Assembly (NCBI GenBank): GCA_902826025.1
Contig: CADEDH010000073.1
Location: 1 to 32,850 of the forward strand
Reading direction: 5' to 3'
Source: an uncultured Actinomycetes bacterium
Lineage (GTDB): Bacteria; Actinomycetota; Acidimicrobiia; Acidimicrobiales; SZUA-35
DNA length: 32,850 nt
A program made the position numbers and the translations under genes. The notes under the pieces are model-generated. The model was given only the letters and a program-made list of their open reading frames with translations. It was not told where the DNA came from and made no database searches. Shown in pieces: positions 16,867 to 25,342 of this stretch. Each line of letters begins with the position of its first letter. The stretch's first letter is position 1.

Positions 16867-17314
16867 GGCCCCACCTTGCCCGGGGGGCTCCGACCAATCA
16901 ACCTGGCGGAGGGGACCGGACGCTATCGCGGCGGCACTCCCCCACCGGCTCCGCGAGGGCTTGATCGTCTCACCCGAGACGTTGCTTCATGGCAGATGAT
17001 GGGTCCGAGATCGCGGCGACAACGAGCGAAGAACTAGTCATCAGAGCCAATCCGGCAGGTCTCCGAAGTCTCACCTACCACCTACTGGCGCTTGCTCAGC
17101 CTGGCGTACCTCTCGAACGCCTGCGCTGTGCGCGTGCGCTTCTCGGCACCGTTGAGGAATTTGACGTATGCCGCTCCGGTGACGAAGGGGTGCCAGCGCC
17201 GAGCGCAGGGCCCGGTGGGCCTCCGCAACCGGCGCCGCCGCCGACCAAACGTCCCGTCCCCTGAGGGCTCGACGGTGGCGGGAACCTCCGAGCGGTTCGT
17301 ATCGTCACAGACGT
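16867..17314. other. Gene-poor mosaic gap between carboxylase and serpin
   Basis: These 448 bases contain no complete gene. Next to the carboxylase start lies its GTG-proximal AAGGTGG. A short fragment resembling the start of a small immunity-like protein is at 16989-17106. On the minus strand, bases 17082 to about 17200 encode a tail RRWHPFVTGAAYVKFLN that looks protein-like but that I cannot identify. The serpin promoter probably lies near 17300 (TATCGT, 9 nt before the ATG). Confidence 0.5.
16989..17106 (+). pseudogene. Possible truncated Imm32-like small protein
   Basis: From ATG 16989 the reading ELVIRANPAGLRSLTYHLL and then ALAQPGVP resembles, from memory, the first half of small actinobacterial Imm32-type proteins, which have a sheet-helix start of the form RANxxGLxSLxxHLLxLAQxGVP. 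The expected acidic, beta-rich second half is missing. After GVP the frame continues with unrelated sequence. Low confidence; it may be chance. Confidence 0.3.
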
Positions 17315-18598
17315 ATGGGACGTTCCAAGGTGCTCGCAACCGCAGTCGCGTTGACAGGCCTCCTCGTGGCGTGCGGATCAGCCGATGGCAGTGTGGGCGG
17401 CGGCGCTGCCCCCGATGAAGCGGGCCTGGCGCTCCGGTACGGAGCCCTCCGTGAACGCACACTCGACGTCATCGAAGATGGGAGCCACACGTCGGCGGCG
17501 ATCGGAAGCTTGAACGCGTTCTCTGTCGACTTGTTCAAGGCGATCGCCAGCGAGGACGCCGGCAACGTAGTGATCAGCCCCTACTCGGTGACGTTCGCGT
17601 TGGGGATGATCTTCGCCGGAGCGAACGGCCCCACAGCTGACGAGATGGCAGCTGTTCTTCGGATCGATCAGCCCGCAACCGACTGGCACGAAGGCCTCAA
17701 TGCCTACGACCTGACCCTCGACGCTCGCACCTCCGGCAGTCCGACATCGTGGAGCGCAGCGAACAAGGTGTGGGCTCAGCCCGGGCTGGCGCTTCGAGAC
17801 GACTATTTGGACACACTCACGGGTATCTACGGATCGCCCTTGGCGGAAGCCGACTTCGCTGGTGATCCAGAGTCGCAACGCGAGGTCATCAATACCTGGA
17901 TAAAAGACCATACTGAAGATCTCATACCTGAGCTTTTCCCGCCTGGATCGATTTCGCCAGCGGCAAGGATGGCGCTGGTCAACGCAGTCGCGCTCGATGC
18001 TCCCTGGGAGTTTCCCTTCGACCCTGAGGCGACCTCAGATGGGGCATTCACCACGGTCGACGGCACACACGTGCAAGTACCCATGATGCACTACAACGAG
18101 TTTCTACCGTCGGCCTTGGAGGAGGGTTCGCACCAAGCAGTGGAGCTGCCGTATGGCGGAGGCGTGTTGTCCATGGTGGTAATCGTGCCGGAAGACTTTG
18201 AAACGTTCACGTCAACACTCACCACGGAGAAGCTGGACGGGATACTGGGGTCAATTGCAGACGGTGGCATCCATTTGTCCCTGCCGCGCTGGCAATCCAG
18301 GACTCACTTGCGACTGAATGACGTGCTCGCAGATCTCGGAATGCCAACCGCTTTCGGCCCCTCCGCCGACTTCTCAAAGATGACCGAGGGAGAGCACCTC
18401 TGGCTGGACTTCGTCGAACACGAAGCCTATATCGAGGTCGACGAGAAAGGGACGAGAGCTGCGGCGGCGACTGGAGGAGTCATGGTCGGATCGCACGGCC
18501 CTACGATTGACGTGAATCGCCCGTTCCTCTACGTAATTCGTGACAAGGGTGCAGGAACGATCCTGTTCATAGGACAGGTCACGGACCCTCGTACATGA
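17315..18598 (+). CDS. Lipoprotein serpin (serine protease inhibitor)
   Basis: A 427-residue bacterial serpin. An N-terminal lipoprotein signal (LTGLLVACGS, lipid Cys20) places it on the outer face of the membrane. The fold markers are present: NVVISPYSVTFALGMIFAGA, then NAVALDAPWEFPFDP, then LPRWQ, then FIGQVTDP at the C-terminus. The hinge before the reactive loop is EKGTRAAAAT (377-386). The run of small residues indicates the inhibitory mechanism in which the cleaved loop inserts into sheet A. Position P13 is Arg where Glu is usual. The bait is probably in VMVGSHG (389-395), with Gly392 or Ser393 as P1. The DNA is visibly less GC-rich than its flanks and genes on either side are truncated, suggesting acquisition. 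Target protease unknown. Confidence 0.9.
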   Translation: MGRSKVLATAVALTGLLVACGSADGSVGGGAAPDEAGLALRYGALRERTLDVIEDGSHTSAAIGSLNAFSVDLFKAIASEDAGNVVISPYSVTFALGMIFAGANGPTADEMAAVLRIDQPATDWHEGLNAYDLTLDARTSGSPTSWSAANKVWAQPGLALRDDYLDTLTGIYGSPLAEADFAGDPESQREVINTWIKDHTEDLIPELFPPGSISPAARMALVNAVALDAPWEFPFDPEATSDGAFTTVDGTHVQVPMMHYNEFLPSALEEGSHQAVELPYGGGVLSMVVIVPEDFETFTSTLTTEKLDGILGSIADGGIHLSLPRWQSRTHLRLNDVLADLGMPTAFGPSADFSKMTEGEHLWLDFVEHEAYIEVDEKGTRAAAATGGVMVGSHGPTIDVNRPFLYVIRDKGAGTILFIGQVTDPRT

Positions 18599-18675
18599 GC
18601 AAAGGTTGATTGAGAAACCCGCAGCTGTAGCCGACGACGTGAGGTCCGCAATCCCCCGGCCGTAGCCGCCTGCCC

Positions 18676-18837
18676 GAGCCATGCGCCACCGACCGGCCCG
18701 AGTTCCGTCCCGTGGGTCCCTCCCCCCATCACACCGCCTGCCACTTCGCCGAGGAGCTCGACATCGAACACCGGCCGGCCGCGCCGGTGGGCGCTCCGCA
18801 GCCCGCCCCGACCGATCGACCGGAGAACGGACGATGA
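18676..18837 (+). pseudogene. C-terminal remnant of a DppD/OppD-type oligopeptide ABC ATPase
   Basis: Codons in one frame from about 18676 to the TGA at 18835-18837 read [21 protein letters not shown], the zinc-finger-like oligopeptide-transporter C-terminal tail, then [11 protein letters not shown]. The next gene's tail contains the related [12 protein letters not shown]. The rest of the ATPase is absent and the frame is closed at 18640-18642. The fragment ends in a 4-base overlap (ATGA) with the DppF-like gene, as intact dppD-dppF pairs do. A break therefore removed the upstream part of a dpp operon. Confidence 0.65.
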
Positions 18838-19877
18838 CCCAGGTCCCGTCCGCCGCCCAAGTCACGGCGCCGACGGCCGGGTCCGAGCCGCTGGTGTCGG
18901 CCCGGGGGCTGGTGAAGGAGTTCCCCATCCGGGGCGGGCTGCTCAACCGGAGGGTGGGCGAAGTCCACGCCGTGTCGGGCGTCGATCTCGACGTGTACGC
19001 CGGCACCACACTCGGCCTGGTGGGCGAGTCGGGTTGTGGAAAGTCCACGACCGGACGGCTGCTGCTCAACCTGCTGCAGCCCACGGCCGGCACGGTTCGA
19101 TTCGAAGGCCGCAACATCGCGGGCCTGCGGGGGCCCGAACTGCGGGCGGTGCGGCGGCGCCTCCAGATCGTGTTCCAGGACCCGTACTCGTCGCTCAATC
19201 CGCGCCTGTCGGTTGGGGCTGCCCTGGCTGAGCCGCTCCGGGTCCACGGCACGGCGCGCTCCGCGACCGAGATCCGCCAGCGGGTGAACGAGCTGTTGGA
19301 GCTGGTCGGGCTGTCGGCCGAGCACGCCGGGCGCTACCCCCATGAGTTCTCCGGGGGCCAGCGCCAACGGGTGGGGATCGCCCGTGCCCTGGCCCTGGAG
19401 CCGACGATGGTCGTACTCGACGAGCCAGTCTCGGCCCTCGACGTGAGCATCCAGGCCGGCGTGGTCAACCTGCTGCAACGGCTCCAGGACGAGCTGGCAC
19501 TGACCTACGTGTTCATCGCCCACGACCTCTCGGTCGTCCGCTACATCTCCGACGAGGTGGCCGTGATGTACCTGGGCAAGATGGTGGAAGTCGGCTCCCG
19601 GGACGACATCTACCTCCGCCCCACCCATCCCTACACCCAGGCCCTGCTGTCGGCGGTTCCCTTGCCCGACCCCCGCCGAGAGCGGGCCCGCCAGCGGATC
19701 CGTCTGGTGGGCGAGGTGCCGAGCCCGGTCGACCCCCCGTCGGGCTGCCGGTTCCGCACCCGGTGTCCCAAGGCCCAGGCCCTCTGCGCCGAGGAGGAGC
19801 CGGCCCTGGTCGACCGGGGCCATGGTCACCCCTCGGCCTGCCACTTCGCCGAGGTCCTCGACCCCCTGGCGGGCTAG
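18834..19877 (+). CDS. Oligopeptide/dipeptide ABC transporter ATP-binding protein (DppF/OppF type)
   Basis: A 347-residue ATPase with Walker [11 protein letters not shown]-loop [12 protein letters not shown], signature [15 protein letters not shown], Walker [13 protein letters not shown] and H-loop [20 protein letters not shown] is diagnostic for the peptide/nickel family. The C-terminal oligopeptide domain follows (HPYTQALL, then [16 protein letters not shown]). ATG 18834 has GGAG 8 nt upstream and overlaps the stop of a truncated DppD-like gene. With permeases and binding protein missing from the window it is orphaned here, unless they lie elsewhere. Its TAG shares bases with the stop of the convergent membrane protein gene (19874-19877, CTAG). 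Confidence 0.9.
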   Translation: MTQVPSAAQVTAPTAGSEPLVSARGLVKEFPIRGGLLNRRVGEVHAVSGVDLDVYAGTTLGLVGESGCGKSTTGRLLLNLLQPTAGTVRFEGRNIAGLRGPELRAVRRRLQIVFQDPYSSLNPRLSVGAALAEPLRVHGTARSATEIRQRVNELLELVGLSAEHAGRYPHEFSGGQRQRVGIARALALEPTMVVLDEPVSALDVSIQAGVVNLLQRLQDELALTYVFIAHDLSVVRYISDEVAVMYLGKMVEVGSRDDIYLRPTHPYTQALLSAVPLPDPRRERARQRIRLVGEVPSPVDPPSGCRFRTRCPKAQALCAEEEPALVDRGHGHPSACHFAEVLDPLAG

Positions 19878-20425
19878 GAGATGCAGGTTCGGGGGAGCCG
19901 CATCCCGGCGAACCCGGCGAACCCGGCGAACCCGGCGAGACCAGCCCCAGTGGTGGCGCCGTACACGAGATGACCGGCCAGATCCCGCCCCAAGGACTCC
20001 CGGTCGTAGCGCCAGATCGGCTCGTAGATGCCCAATGCCCCCAGCACCGCGTAGCTGGTGGTGAAAGCGAGCACGCCGGTGCCCACGCCAGCCAGCAGTC
20101 GCCACCGGGCGGACCCGCCGCCCGCCACCGCCCCCGCCACCAGACCCCAGCTCACGCCGGTGCTCCAGTGGACCACGTCCTGGGTGACGCCGGCCCACCG
20201 GTCGGGGATCTGCACCCCGACGAGCGCCGCCGCCCGGCGACCGATCTCGGCCGGCGCGCCGGCCTCGTCGAACGACGTCACCTGCCCGCTCGACAACTCC
20301 CAGTCGGCGAACCGGGACGCCGCACCCCGGCGCCGCTCGCCCCGGTAGCGGTAGGCGTCCATGGCCAGCGTTCCAGCTGCCCCGGCCAGCACACCAGCCA
20401 GCCCCCGGCGCACCCTGGGCCTCAC
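19874..20425 (-). CDS. Unidentified membrane protein, fifth gene of the sugar-transporter operon
   Basis: This 183-residue protein has about four hydrophobic segments: [20 protein letters not shown], then [16 protein letters not shown], then [20 protein letters not shown], then [17 protein letters not shown]. Between the first two is a polar region with [20 protein letters not shown]. No family is recognised. The GTG at 20425 overlaps the sugC stop by 4 bases (20422-20425, GTGA), so it is co-translated with the sugar-uptake ATPase. The end of the protein has a GFA repeat made by a 9-bp DNA tandem repeat. The frame is open further upstream, but only antisense within sugC. Confidence 0.65.
   Translation of the reverse strand: MRPRVRRGLAGVLAGAAGTLAMDAYRYRGERRRGAASRFADWELSSGQVTSFDEAGAPAEIGRRAAALVGVQIPDRWAGVTQDVVHWSTGVSWGLVAGAVAGGGSARWRLLAGVGTGVLAFTTSYAVLGALGIYEPIWRYDRESLGRDLAGHLVYGATTGAGLAGFAGFAGFAGMRLPRTCIS
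19904..19939. repeat. Four tandem copies of a 9-bp unit
   Basis: CCCGGCGAA is repeated four times in a row, the last copy ending in G instead of A. The unit length keeps frame and encodes GFA repeats at the end of the membrane protein on the minus strand. Copy number may vary between strains by slippage. Confidence 0.9.
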
Positions 20426-21654
20426 CCGGTCGCCGCCGGCTCGGACCGGGTCAAGGCCAGGTTCTCGCCCGTGTCGGCGTCGAAGAAGTGGACGCGGCCC
20501 GTGTCGAGCCAGATGTCGGCTTCCTTGCCCTCGGTCACCTCGGAGGCCGGGTCGATCCGGGCCACCGTGAGCTGCTCCTCGGGGGCCCGCACCCCGATCT
20601 CGGCCAGCTCGTCGGCCACGTCGTGCAGGCTGGTGCGCTCCCGCCCCGACCGGTCGCCCCGGGTGACATGGAAGTGGGCGTACAGCTCGGAGCCGAGCCA
20701 CTCCAGCACGTCGATCCGGGCCCGGAACCGCACCGCCTCGTCGCTGTCGTCGACCCCCACATCGGCGTCGCGGGCCCCAGCGGCCCCGATCCAGGCGAAG
20801 TGCTCGGGCCGGATCCCGGCGATCACGTCACGCTGCTCCAGCATGTCGCCCAGCTCGCGCAGCCCGGCCGGCAGGTCGTAGCTCAACATCGGCAGCTCCA
20901 CCCGCCCATCCCGAACCCGGGCCGGGAAGAAGTTCATGGCCGGCGAGCCGACGAACCCGGCCACGAACAGGTTGCCTGGTCGCAGGTACAGGTCCCGGGG
21001 CGTGCCGATCTGCTGGATCGTGCCCTTGCGCATCACGGCCACCCGGTCGCCCAGCGTCATGGCCTCGGTCTGGTCGTGGGTGACGTAGACGGTGGTGACG
21101 CCGAGCCGGTCCTGCAGGCGGGAGATCTCCAGACGCATCTGCACCCGGAGCTTGGCGTCGAGGTTGGACAGGGGCTCATCGAGGAGGAAGGCGTTGGGTT
21201 GGCGGACCATGGCCCGGCCCATCGCCACCCGCTGGCGCTGCCCGCCTGACAGCTGGGCCGGCTTGCGGTCGAGCAGCTCCTCGATCTCCAGCATGGCCAC
21301 CGCCTCGTCGACCGCCCGGTTGATCTCGCCCTGCTCCCGCTTGGCCAGCCGCAGCGGGAACTCCATGTTCTCCCGCACCGTGAGGTGGGGGTAGAGCGCG
21401 TAGTCCTGGAACACCATGGCCAGGTTCCGGTCCCGGGGCTGGCGATCGGTCATGTCCTCCCCGTCGATGCGCACCGTCCCCGACGTCACGTCCTCCAGGC
21501 CGATGATCATGCGCAGCAGGGTCGACTTCCCGCAGCCCGACGGGCCCACGAGGATCACGAACTCGCCGTCCTCGATCCGCAGGTCGATGTCGCGCACCGC
21601 CACCGTGCCGTCGGGGAACTCCCGCCGCACCTTCTCCAGCTCGATCACGGCCAT
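20422..21654 (-). CDS. sugC: Trehalose/sugar ABC transporter ATPase, SugC-like
   Basis: A 410-residue carbohydrate-importer ATPase of the MalK/UgpC/SugC group. Walker A is GPSGCGKST, the Q-loop region is MVFQDYALYPHLTV, the signature [15 protein letters not shown], Walker B FLLDEPLSNLD, and the H-loop VTHDQTEAM. After about residue 240 comes the regulatory OB-type domain with GIRPEHF. It is longer than the usual 360-390 residues because of a polar insert after residue 280. GGAGGAGG precedes the ATG at 21654. It lies 37 bases downstream of sugB and overlaps the following membrane protein gene. The symbol rests on the LpqY-like binding protein of the same operon; substrate is inferred. Confidence 0.85.
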   Translation of the reverse strand: MAVIELEKVRREFPDGTVAVRDIDLRIEDGEFVILVGPSGCGKSTLLRMIIGLEDVTSGTVRIDGEDMTDRQPRDRNLAMVFQDYALYPHLTVRENMEFPLRLAKREQGEINRAVDEAVAMLEIEELLDRKPAQLSGGQRQRVAMGRAMVRQPNAFLLDEPLSNLDAKLRVQMRLEISRLQDRLGVTTVYVTHDQTEAMTLGDRVAVMRKGTIQQIGTPRDLYLRPGNLFVAGFVGSPAMNFFPARVRDGRVELPMLSYDLPAGLRELGDMLEQRDVIAGIRPEHFAWIGAAGARDADVGVDDSDEAVRFRARIDVLEWLGSELYAHFHVTRGDRSGRERTSLHDVADELAEIGVRAPEEQLTVARIDPASEVTEGKEADIWLDTGRVHFFDADTGENLALTRSEPAATG

Positions 21655-21691
21655 CGCCGCCTCCTCCGTACGGGTCTCGGCCCTTCAGCCG

Positions 21692-22513
21692 TCACCCCTT
21701 CACCGCACCCGACGTGAGCCCCGACACCACCCGCCGCTGGAACACCAGCACGGCCACCACCACCGGGATCGTGACCACCACCGCCGCTGCCGCGATGGCC
21801 CCGGTGGGCTGCTCGAACTGGCTGTTGCCGGTGAAGAAGGCAATGGCGGCGGGCACCGTGCGGGCCCGGTCGGTGCTGGTGAGCGAGATGGCGAACAGGA
21901 AGTCGTTCCAGGCGAAGATGAACACGAGGATGGCGGCGGTGAAGACGCCGGGGGCGGCCAGCGGCACGATCACCTTGCGGAAGGCCTGGAACGGGGTGGC
22001 GCCGTCGGCCTGGGCCGCCTGCTCCAGGCTCCACGGGATCTCGCGGAAGAAGGCCGACAGGGTCCAGATGGCGAGGGGCAGGGTGAACGTCATGTAGGGC
22101 AGGATCAGCCCCAGCCAGGTGTCGTACAGGCCGATGCGGCGCCAGATGTCGAAGATCGGGCTGATGACCGAGATCTGGGGGAACATGGCCACGGCCAGGG
22201 CCCCGCCCAGCACCACGCTCTTGCCCGGGAACTCGAGCCGAGCGATGGCGTAGGCGGCGAACGTGGCCAGGGTGACGGCCACCACGGTGGAGATGAGGGC
22301 GATGCCAACCGAGTTGCGCAGGGCGTAGAGGAACTGGTCGGACTCGAAGATCGAGCGGTAGTTGTCCCAGCTCACGCTGCGGGGGATGAACCGGCCGTCG
22401 GTCAGGTCCTCCGGGCGTTTGAGCGACAGCGAGATGATCCACGCCACCGGCCACAGGGCGTAGACGAACACGAGGGCCGTGAGGCCCCACCAGTAGGAAC
22501 GCCGGCTGCTCAT
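21692..22513 (-). CDS. sugB: Sugar ABC transporter permease, SugB/MalG-like
   Basis: A 273-residue inner-membrane permease with six helices. The ATPase-docking EAA loop reads [19 protein letters not shown] and then VPLAAPG, as in MalG-type proteins. An early motif, SLKRPEDL, follows the first helix. ATG 22513 overlaps the sugA stop by 4 bases (22510-22513). The frame is open for 800 more bases upstream, but that stretch is antisense or out of frame to sugA. With SugA it forms the channel for the sugar delivered by the binding protein. Confidence 0.87.
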   Translation of the reverse strand: MSSRRSYWWGLTALVFVYALWPVAWIISLSLKRPEDLTDGRFIPRSVSWDNYRSIFESDQFLYALRNSVGIALISTVVAVTLATFAAYAIARLEFPGKSVVLGGALAVAMFPQISVISPIFDIWRRIGLYDTWLGLILPYMTFTLPLAIWTLSAFFREIPWSLEQAAQADGATPFQAFRKVIVPLAAPGVFTAAILVFIFAWNDFLFAISLTSTDRARTVPAAIAFFTGNSQFEQPTGAIAAAAVVVTIPVVVAVLVFQRRVVSGLTSGAVKG

Positions 22514-23448
22514 CGGGTCCTCCCCTGGCTGATCGTCACGCCGAGCCCCTTCACGAAGCCGACGGCGATCAGCACCACGCACACGAAGATCAGCACCGAC
22601 ACGGCCGAGCCGATCCCCAGGTTCAGCCGGTTGATCAGCTGGTTGTAGCCGAGGATCGACACCGACTCGGTGTCGTTGGCCCCCCGGGTCTGGATGTAGA
22701 TGGTGTCGAAGACGCGGAAGGCGTCGAGCGTGCGGAACAGGACGGCCACGATGATGGCGTTGCGCATGTTGGGCAGCGTCACCCGGGTGAAGGCCTGCCA
22801 GGCGGTGGCCCCATCGACCTTGGCCGCCTCCGTGAGGTTGTGGGGCACGGTGGCCAGACCGGCCAGCAGCAGCAGGGCGATGAACGGCGTGGTCTTCCAC
22901 ACCTCGGTGGCGATGATCACCGCCAGCGACGTGCCCCGGGACGACAGCCACGCCGTGTCGCTCTCCAGCCACTGGTTCACGAACCCGACGCCAGGAGTGA
23001 AGGCGAACTGCCAGGCCAGAGCGCCCACCACCGACACGATCCCGTACGGCACGAGGATCGAGGTGCGCACCACCCCCCGCCCCACCAGGGCCCGGTGCAT
23101 GAGCACGGCCAGGGCCATCCCGATGACCAGCTCGATCGCCACCGACACGACGGTGATGAACAGGGTGGTGAGGAGATCGGTCCACCACAGATCGGAGGTG
23201 AGCACGTCGCCGTAGTTGCCCAGGCCGATCAGCTCGGTGTCGTCGGGGAAGCGCAGGTCGGCCCGGTGGAGCGACAGCCAGATGGCGTAACCGATCGGAT
23301 AGGCGGTGACGGCCAGCATCACGATCGTGGCCGGGGCCACCAGCAGCCATCCCAGGCGGCGCTCGGCCCGGGTCCGGTCGGTGGTCGGCCGTCGCCGGGC
23401 GGCGGCATCGGTGCGGGCGTGGGAGACCTTGCCGGTGGCCACCGTCAT
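22510..23448 (-). CDS. sugA: Sugar ABC transporter permease, SugA/MalF-like
   Basis: A 312-residue permease with six helices after a basic N-terminal tail ([14 protein letters not shown]). Its EAA loop is [20 protein letters not shown] followed by PNM, typical of MalF-type subunits. ATG 23448 overlaps the stop of the binding-protein gene by 4 bases (23445-23448). Operon order binding protein-SugA-SugB-SugC equals that of the mycobacterial trehalose-recycling importer. A much longer upstream extension of the same frame lies antisense or out of phase over lpqY and is not coding. Confidence 0.87.
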   Translation of the reverse strand: MTVATGKVSHARTDAAARRRPTTDRTRAERRLGWLLVAPATIVMLAVTAYPIGYAIWLSLHRADLRFPDDTELIGLGNYGDVLTSDLWWTDLLTTLFITVVSVAIELVIGMALAVLMHRALVGRGVVRTSILVPYGIVSVVGALAWQFAFTPGVGFVNQWLESDTAWLSSRGTSLAVIIATEVWKTTPFIALLLLAGLATVPHNLTEAAKVDGATAWQAFTRVTLPNMRNAIIVAVLFRTLDAFRVFDTIYIQTRGANDTESVSILGYNQLINRLNLGIGSAVSVLIFVCVVLIAVGFVKGLGVTISQGRTR

Positions 23449-24701
23449 TGCAGACCTCGGGAGTTCAGGGCGTCGTCGATGCGTTGACGCAGGGTGGCGG
23501 CGTCGGCCTCCGGGTCGATCGAGTCCGGCGGGTGCAGTACCCGCTGGACGGCGAGCGAGACGTCGTTGTAGGCGGGGCTGACCGGGCGGGTGGATCCAGC
23601 CTCCACCTGCTGGCGCAGGAGGTCGGCGTAGGGGAACTCCTCCAGCACCCGGGGGTCGTCGTAGAGGGCCGAGATGGCGGGAGGCAGGCCACCGCCGGCG
23701 GCGATGACCTGGTTCTCGGGCGAGCGGAGGCAGGTGGCGGCATCGAACGTGGCGTCGGGGTGGCGTGAGCCCGTGCTCACGCCGAGGTTGAACCCGCCCA
23801 GCGTCACGTGGGCCGGCTCGTTCTCGTCGACCCGGGGCCAGGGGGCCACGCCCAGCTTGTCGATCATCTCGGGGGCGCTGGATCGAATCGACTCGTAGAC
23901 GAAGGGATAGTTGACCATGAAGGCCGAGCTGCCGGACTGGAAGGCGAGGCGGCCCTCGTCCTCGGCGTAGTTCGACAGCGACGGGTCGGCGGCCGACGAG
24001 CGGGCCATGCGCTGCATCACCTCGAGCGCCCGCTGGGTGGGCTCGGGGTCCAGGCCCACCTGGTCGGGCTGGTCGCCCACCATTGCGCCGCCGGCCGAGG
24101 CCAGCAGCGAGTTGAACCACACGGTGAGGCCCTCGTAGCGGCGCCCCTGCACCTGGATGGCGTTCTGGCCGGGCGGCAGGCTCTCGGCCACGTCGATCAT
24201 CTGGTCCCAGGTGGTGGGGGCCTCGGGCACGAGGTCGGTGCGGTACCACAGGAGCTGGGTGCCGGTGTTGAGCGGGGCGGCGTAGAGCTGGTCGTCGTAG
24301 GTGGCGGTGGCCACCACCGAGGGGAACACCCCCTCGGTCACGGCGGCGGCGCGCTCGGCCGGCCACGGCTCCACCCAGCCCGCCTCGGCGAACTCGGCGG
24401 TCCAGATCACGTCCATCGAGATGAGGTCGATGTCGCGGTCGTCGGCGGCCAGGCGGCGCACGAGCTGCTCCCGCTGCTGGCTGGCGTCGTTGGGGAGGAA
24501 CACGATCTCGATGCGCCAGGCCCCGGCGGCCTGCTCGTTGCAGCGCCGGACGGCCTCGGCATGCTCGTCGTTCGCCGGCTCGTCGTACCACCGCACGACG
24601 GGGACGCCGCCTTCGCTGCTTCCCCCTTCGGATCCGCCGCAGCCCACCAGGGCCGTCGAGATCAGCCCGGTGAGAGCCAGGTACACAGGGCCCACTCGCA
24701 C
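23445..24701 (-). CDS. lpqY: Trehalose/sugar-binding lipoprotein, LpqY-like
   Basis: A 418-residue extracellular solute-binding protein. The signal ends LVGCGG with lipid Cys21. Segments resemble mycobacterial LpqY as I recall it: RRCNEQ near the start, [28 protein letters not shown], and [14 protein letters not shown] with [16 protein letters not shown] near the end. LpqY recovers trehalose freed from mycolipid metabolism; in a bacterium without mycolates the same system could serve general trehalose uptake. Start GTG 24701 has AGGTG 5 nt upstream. The gene heads a minus-strand operon and is divergent from a small lipoprotein gene. Specificity is inferred from similarity. Confidence 0.85.
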   Translation of the reverse strand: MRVGPVYLALTGLISTALVGCGGSEGGSSEGGVPVVRWYDEPANDEHAEAVRRCNEQAAGAWRIEIVFLPNDASQQREQLVRRLAADDRDIDLISMDVIWTAEFAEAGWVEPWPAERAAAVTEGVFPSVVATATYDDQLYAAPLNTGTQLLWYRTDLVPEAPTTWDQMIDVAESLPPGQNAIQVQGRRYEGLTVWFNSLLASAGGAMVGDQPDQVGLDPEPTQRALEVMQRMARSSAADPSLSNYAEDEGRLAFQSGSSAFMVNYPFVYESIRSSAPEMIDKLGVAPWPRVDENEPAHVTLGGFNLGVSTGSRHPDATFDAATCLRSPENQVIAAGGGLPPAISALYDDPRVLEEFPYADLLRQQVEAGSTRPVSPAYNDVSLAVQRVLHPPDSIDPEADAATLRQRIDDALNSRGLQ

Positions 24702-24819
24702 ACCGCACCTGTTCCCCCTGGTCGGGCCGGCAAAACCAACAGATCGGGACGAATCGTCGTACGGTGGCGGCAGGGACCCCCGCGCCGCCGGTGAATGTGA
24801 CGATCATCCGTGAGCTGGC

Positions 24820-24825
24820 TAGCCT
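24820..24825 (+). promoter_or_regulatory. -10 box of a leaderless promoter for the small lipoprotein
   Basis: TAGCCT lies 7 nt before GTG 24833; a -35-like TGTGAC is at 24796-24801, 18 nt upstream. This supports GTG 24833 as the start over the earlier possible starts in the same frame. Confidence 0.5.
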
Positions 24826-24832
24826 CCAGGGC

Positions 24833-25237
24833 GTGCTGAAGCCGGCGGAGGGCCAGCCGATCACAGGGAGGGGGAGCGCCGCGCTGGTCGCCGGCGTGCT
24901 GCTCCTTGGCGCGCTCTGCCTGCTCGGTGCGGCGTGCGGGCGGGTAGGCCCCACCGAAGTGGCCAACACCTGGGTGTGGTCGCTGCGGGCCGACGACGCC
25001 GACCTGTACCGGTCGCTGTCCATCCCCCGGGACGGGCTGGAACCCGACACCACGTGGAAGGCGGAGCGGGAGTGCCTGGATTGGGAAACCACCTTGGTCA
25101 AGGTGGAGGAATCGACAGACTCACCCGACGCGGCCCGAGTGGCGGCGGTCGACGGGGCCGGCCGATCGCTCATCCGCTTCCTCTACCGCACCGCCGACGG
25201 CTGGCGGATCACGGTCGACAGCGCGTGCGACGGCTGA
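24833..25237 (+). CDS. Small lipoprotein of unknown function
   Basis: A 134-residue protein from GTG 24833. A signal helix (AALVAGVLLLGALCLLGAAC) ends in a lipobox with Cys35. The mature part is about 100 residues, with VANTWVWSLRADDADLYRSL, two cysteines (one in ERECLDWE, one near the end in DSACDG) that could pair, and a final strand-rich part (RFLYRTADGWRITVD). The shape resembles small NTF2-like or lipocalin-like secreted domains, but no family is recognised. Earlier starts (ATG-like 24764, GTG 24791) would give an unusually long signal. Divergent from lpqY, with about 130 bases of shared promoter region. Confidence 0.6.
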   Translation: MLKPAEGQPITGRGSAALVAGVLLLGALCLLGAACGRVGPTEVANTWVWSLRADDADLYRSLSIPRDGLEPDTTWKAERECLDWETTLVKVEESTDSPDAARVAAVDGAGRSLIRFLYRTADGWRITVDSACDG

Positions 25238-25342
25238 GCCGCCACGTCCCGGCTGCATTGCCCGACCCTGCGATCTGGGGAGCCGAGTCGCTCCGCACGT
25301 CTGGGGCGGCTGCATCGCGGTCAGTGACCCCGACGGTGCTCG

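Noticed and set aside
17082..17462. Minus-strand frame whose tail resembles a protein (YVKFLNGAEKRTRTA)
   Set aside because: I considered the end of a BBE-type FAD oxidoreductase, but the alignment is too weak and most of the frame is antisense to the serpin signal region.
21416..22648. Plus-strand open frame of about 410 codons
   Set aside because: Runs antisense over the sugC start, sugB and the end of sugA; no family features.
22510..25173. An 887-codon form of sugA
   Set aside because: The extra 570 codons are an out-of-phase reading of lpqY and the divergent lipoprotein region; ATG 23448 with its 4-base overlap is the true start.
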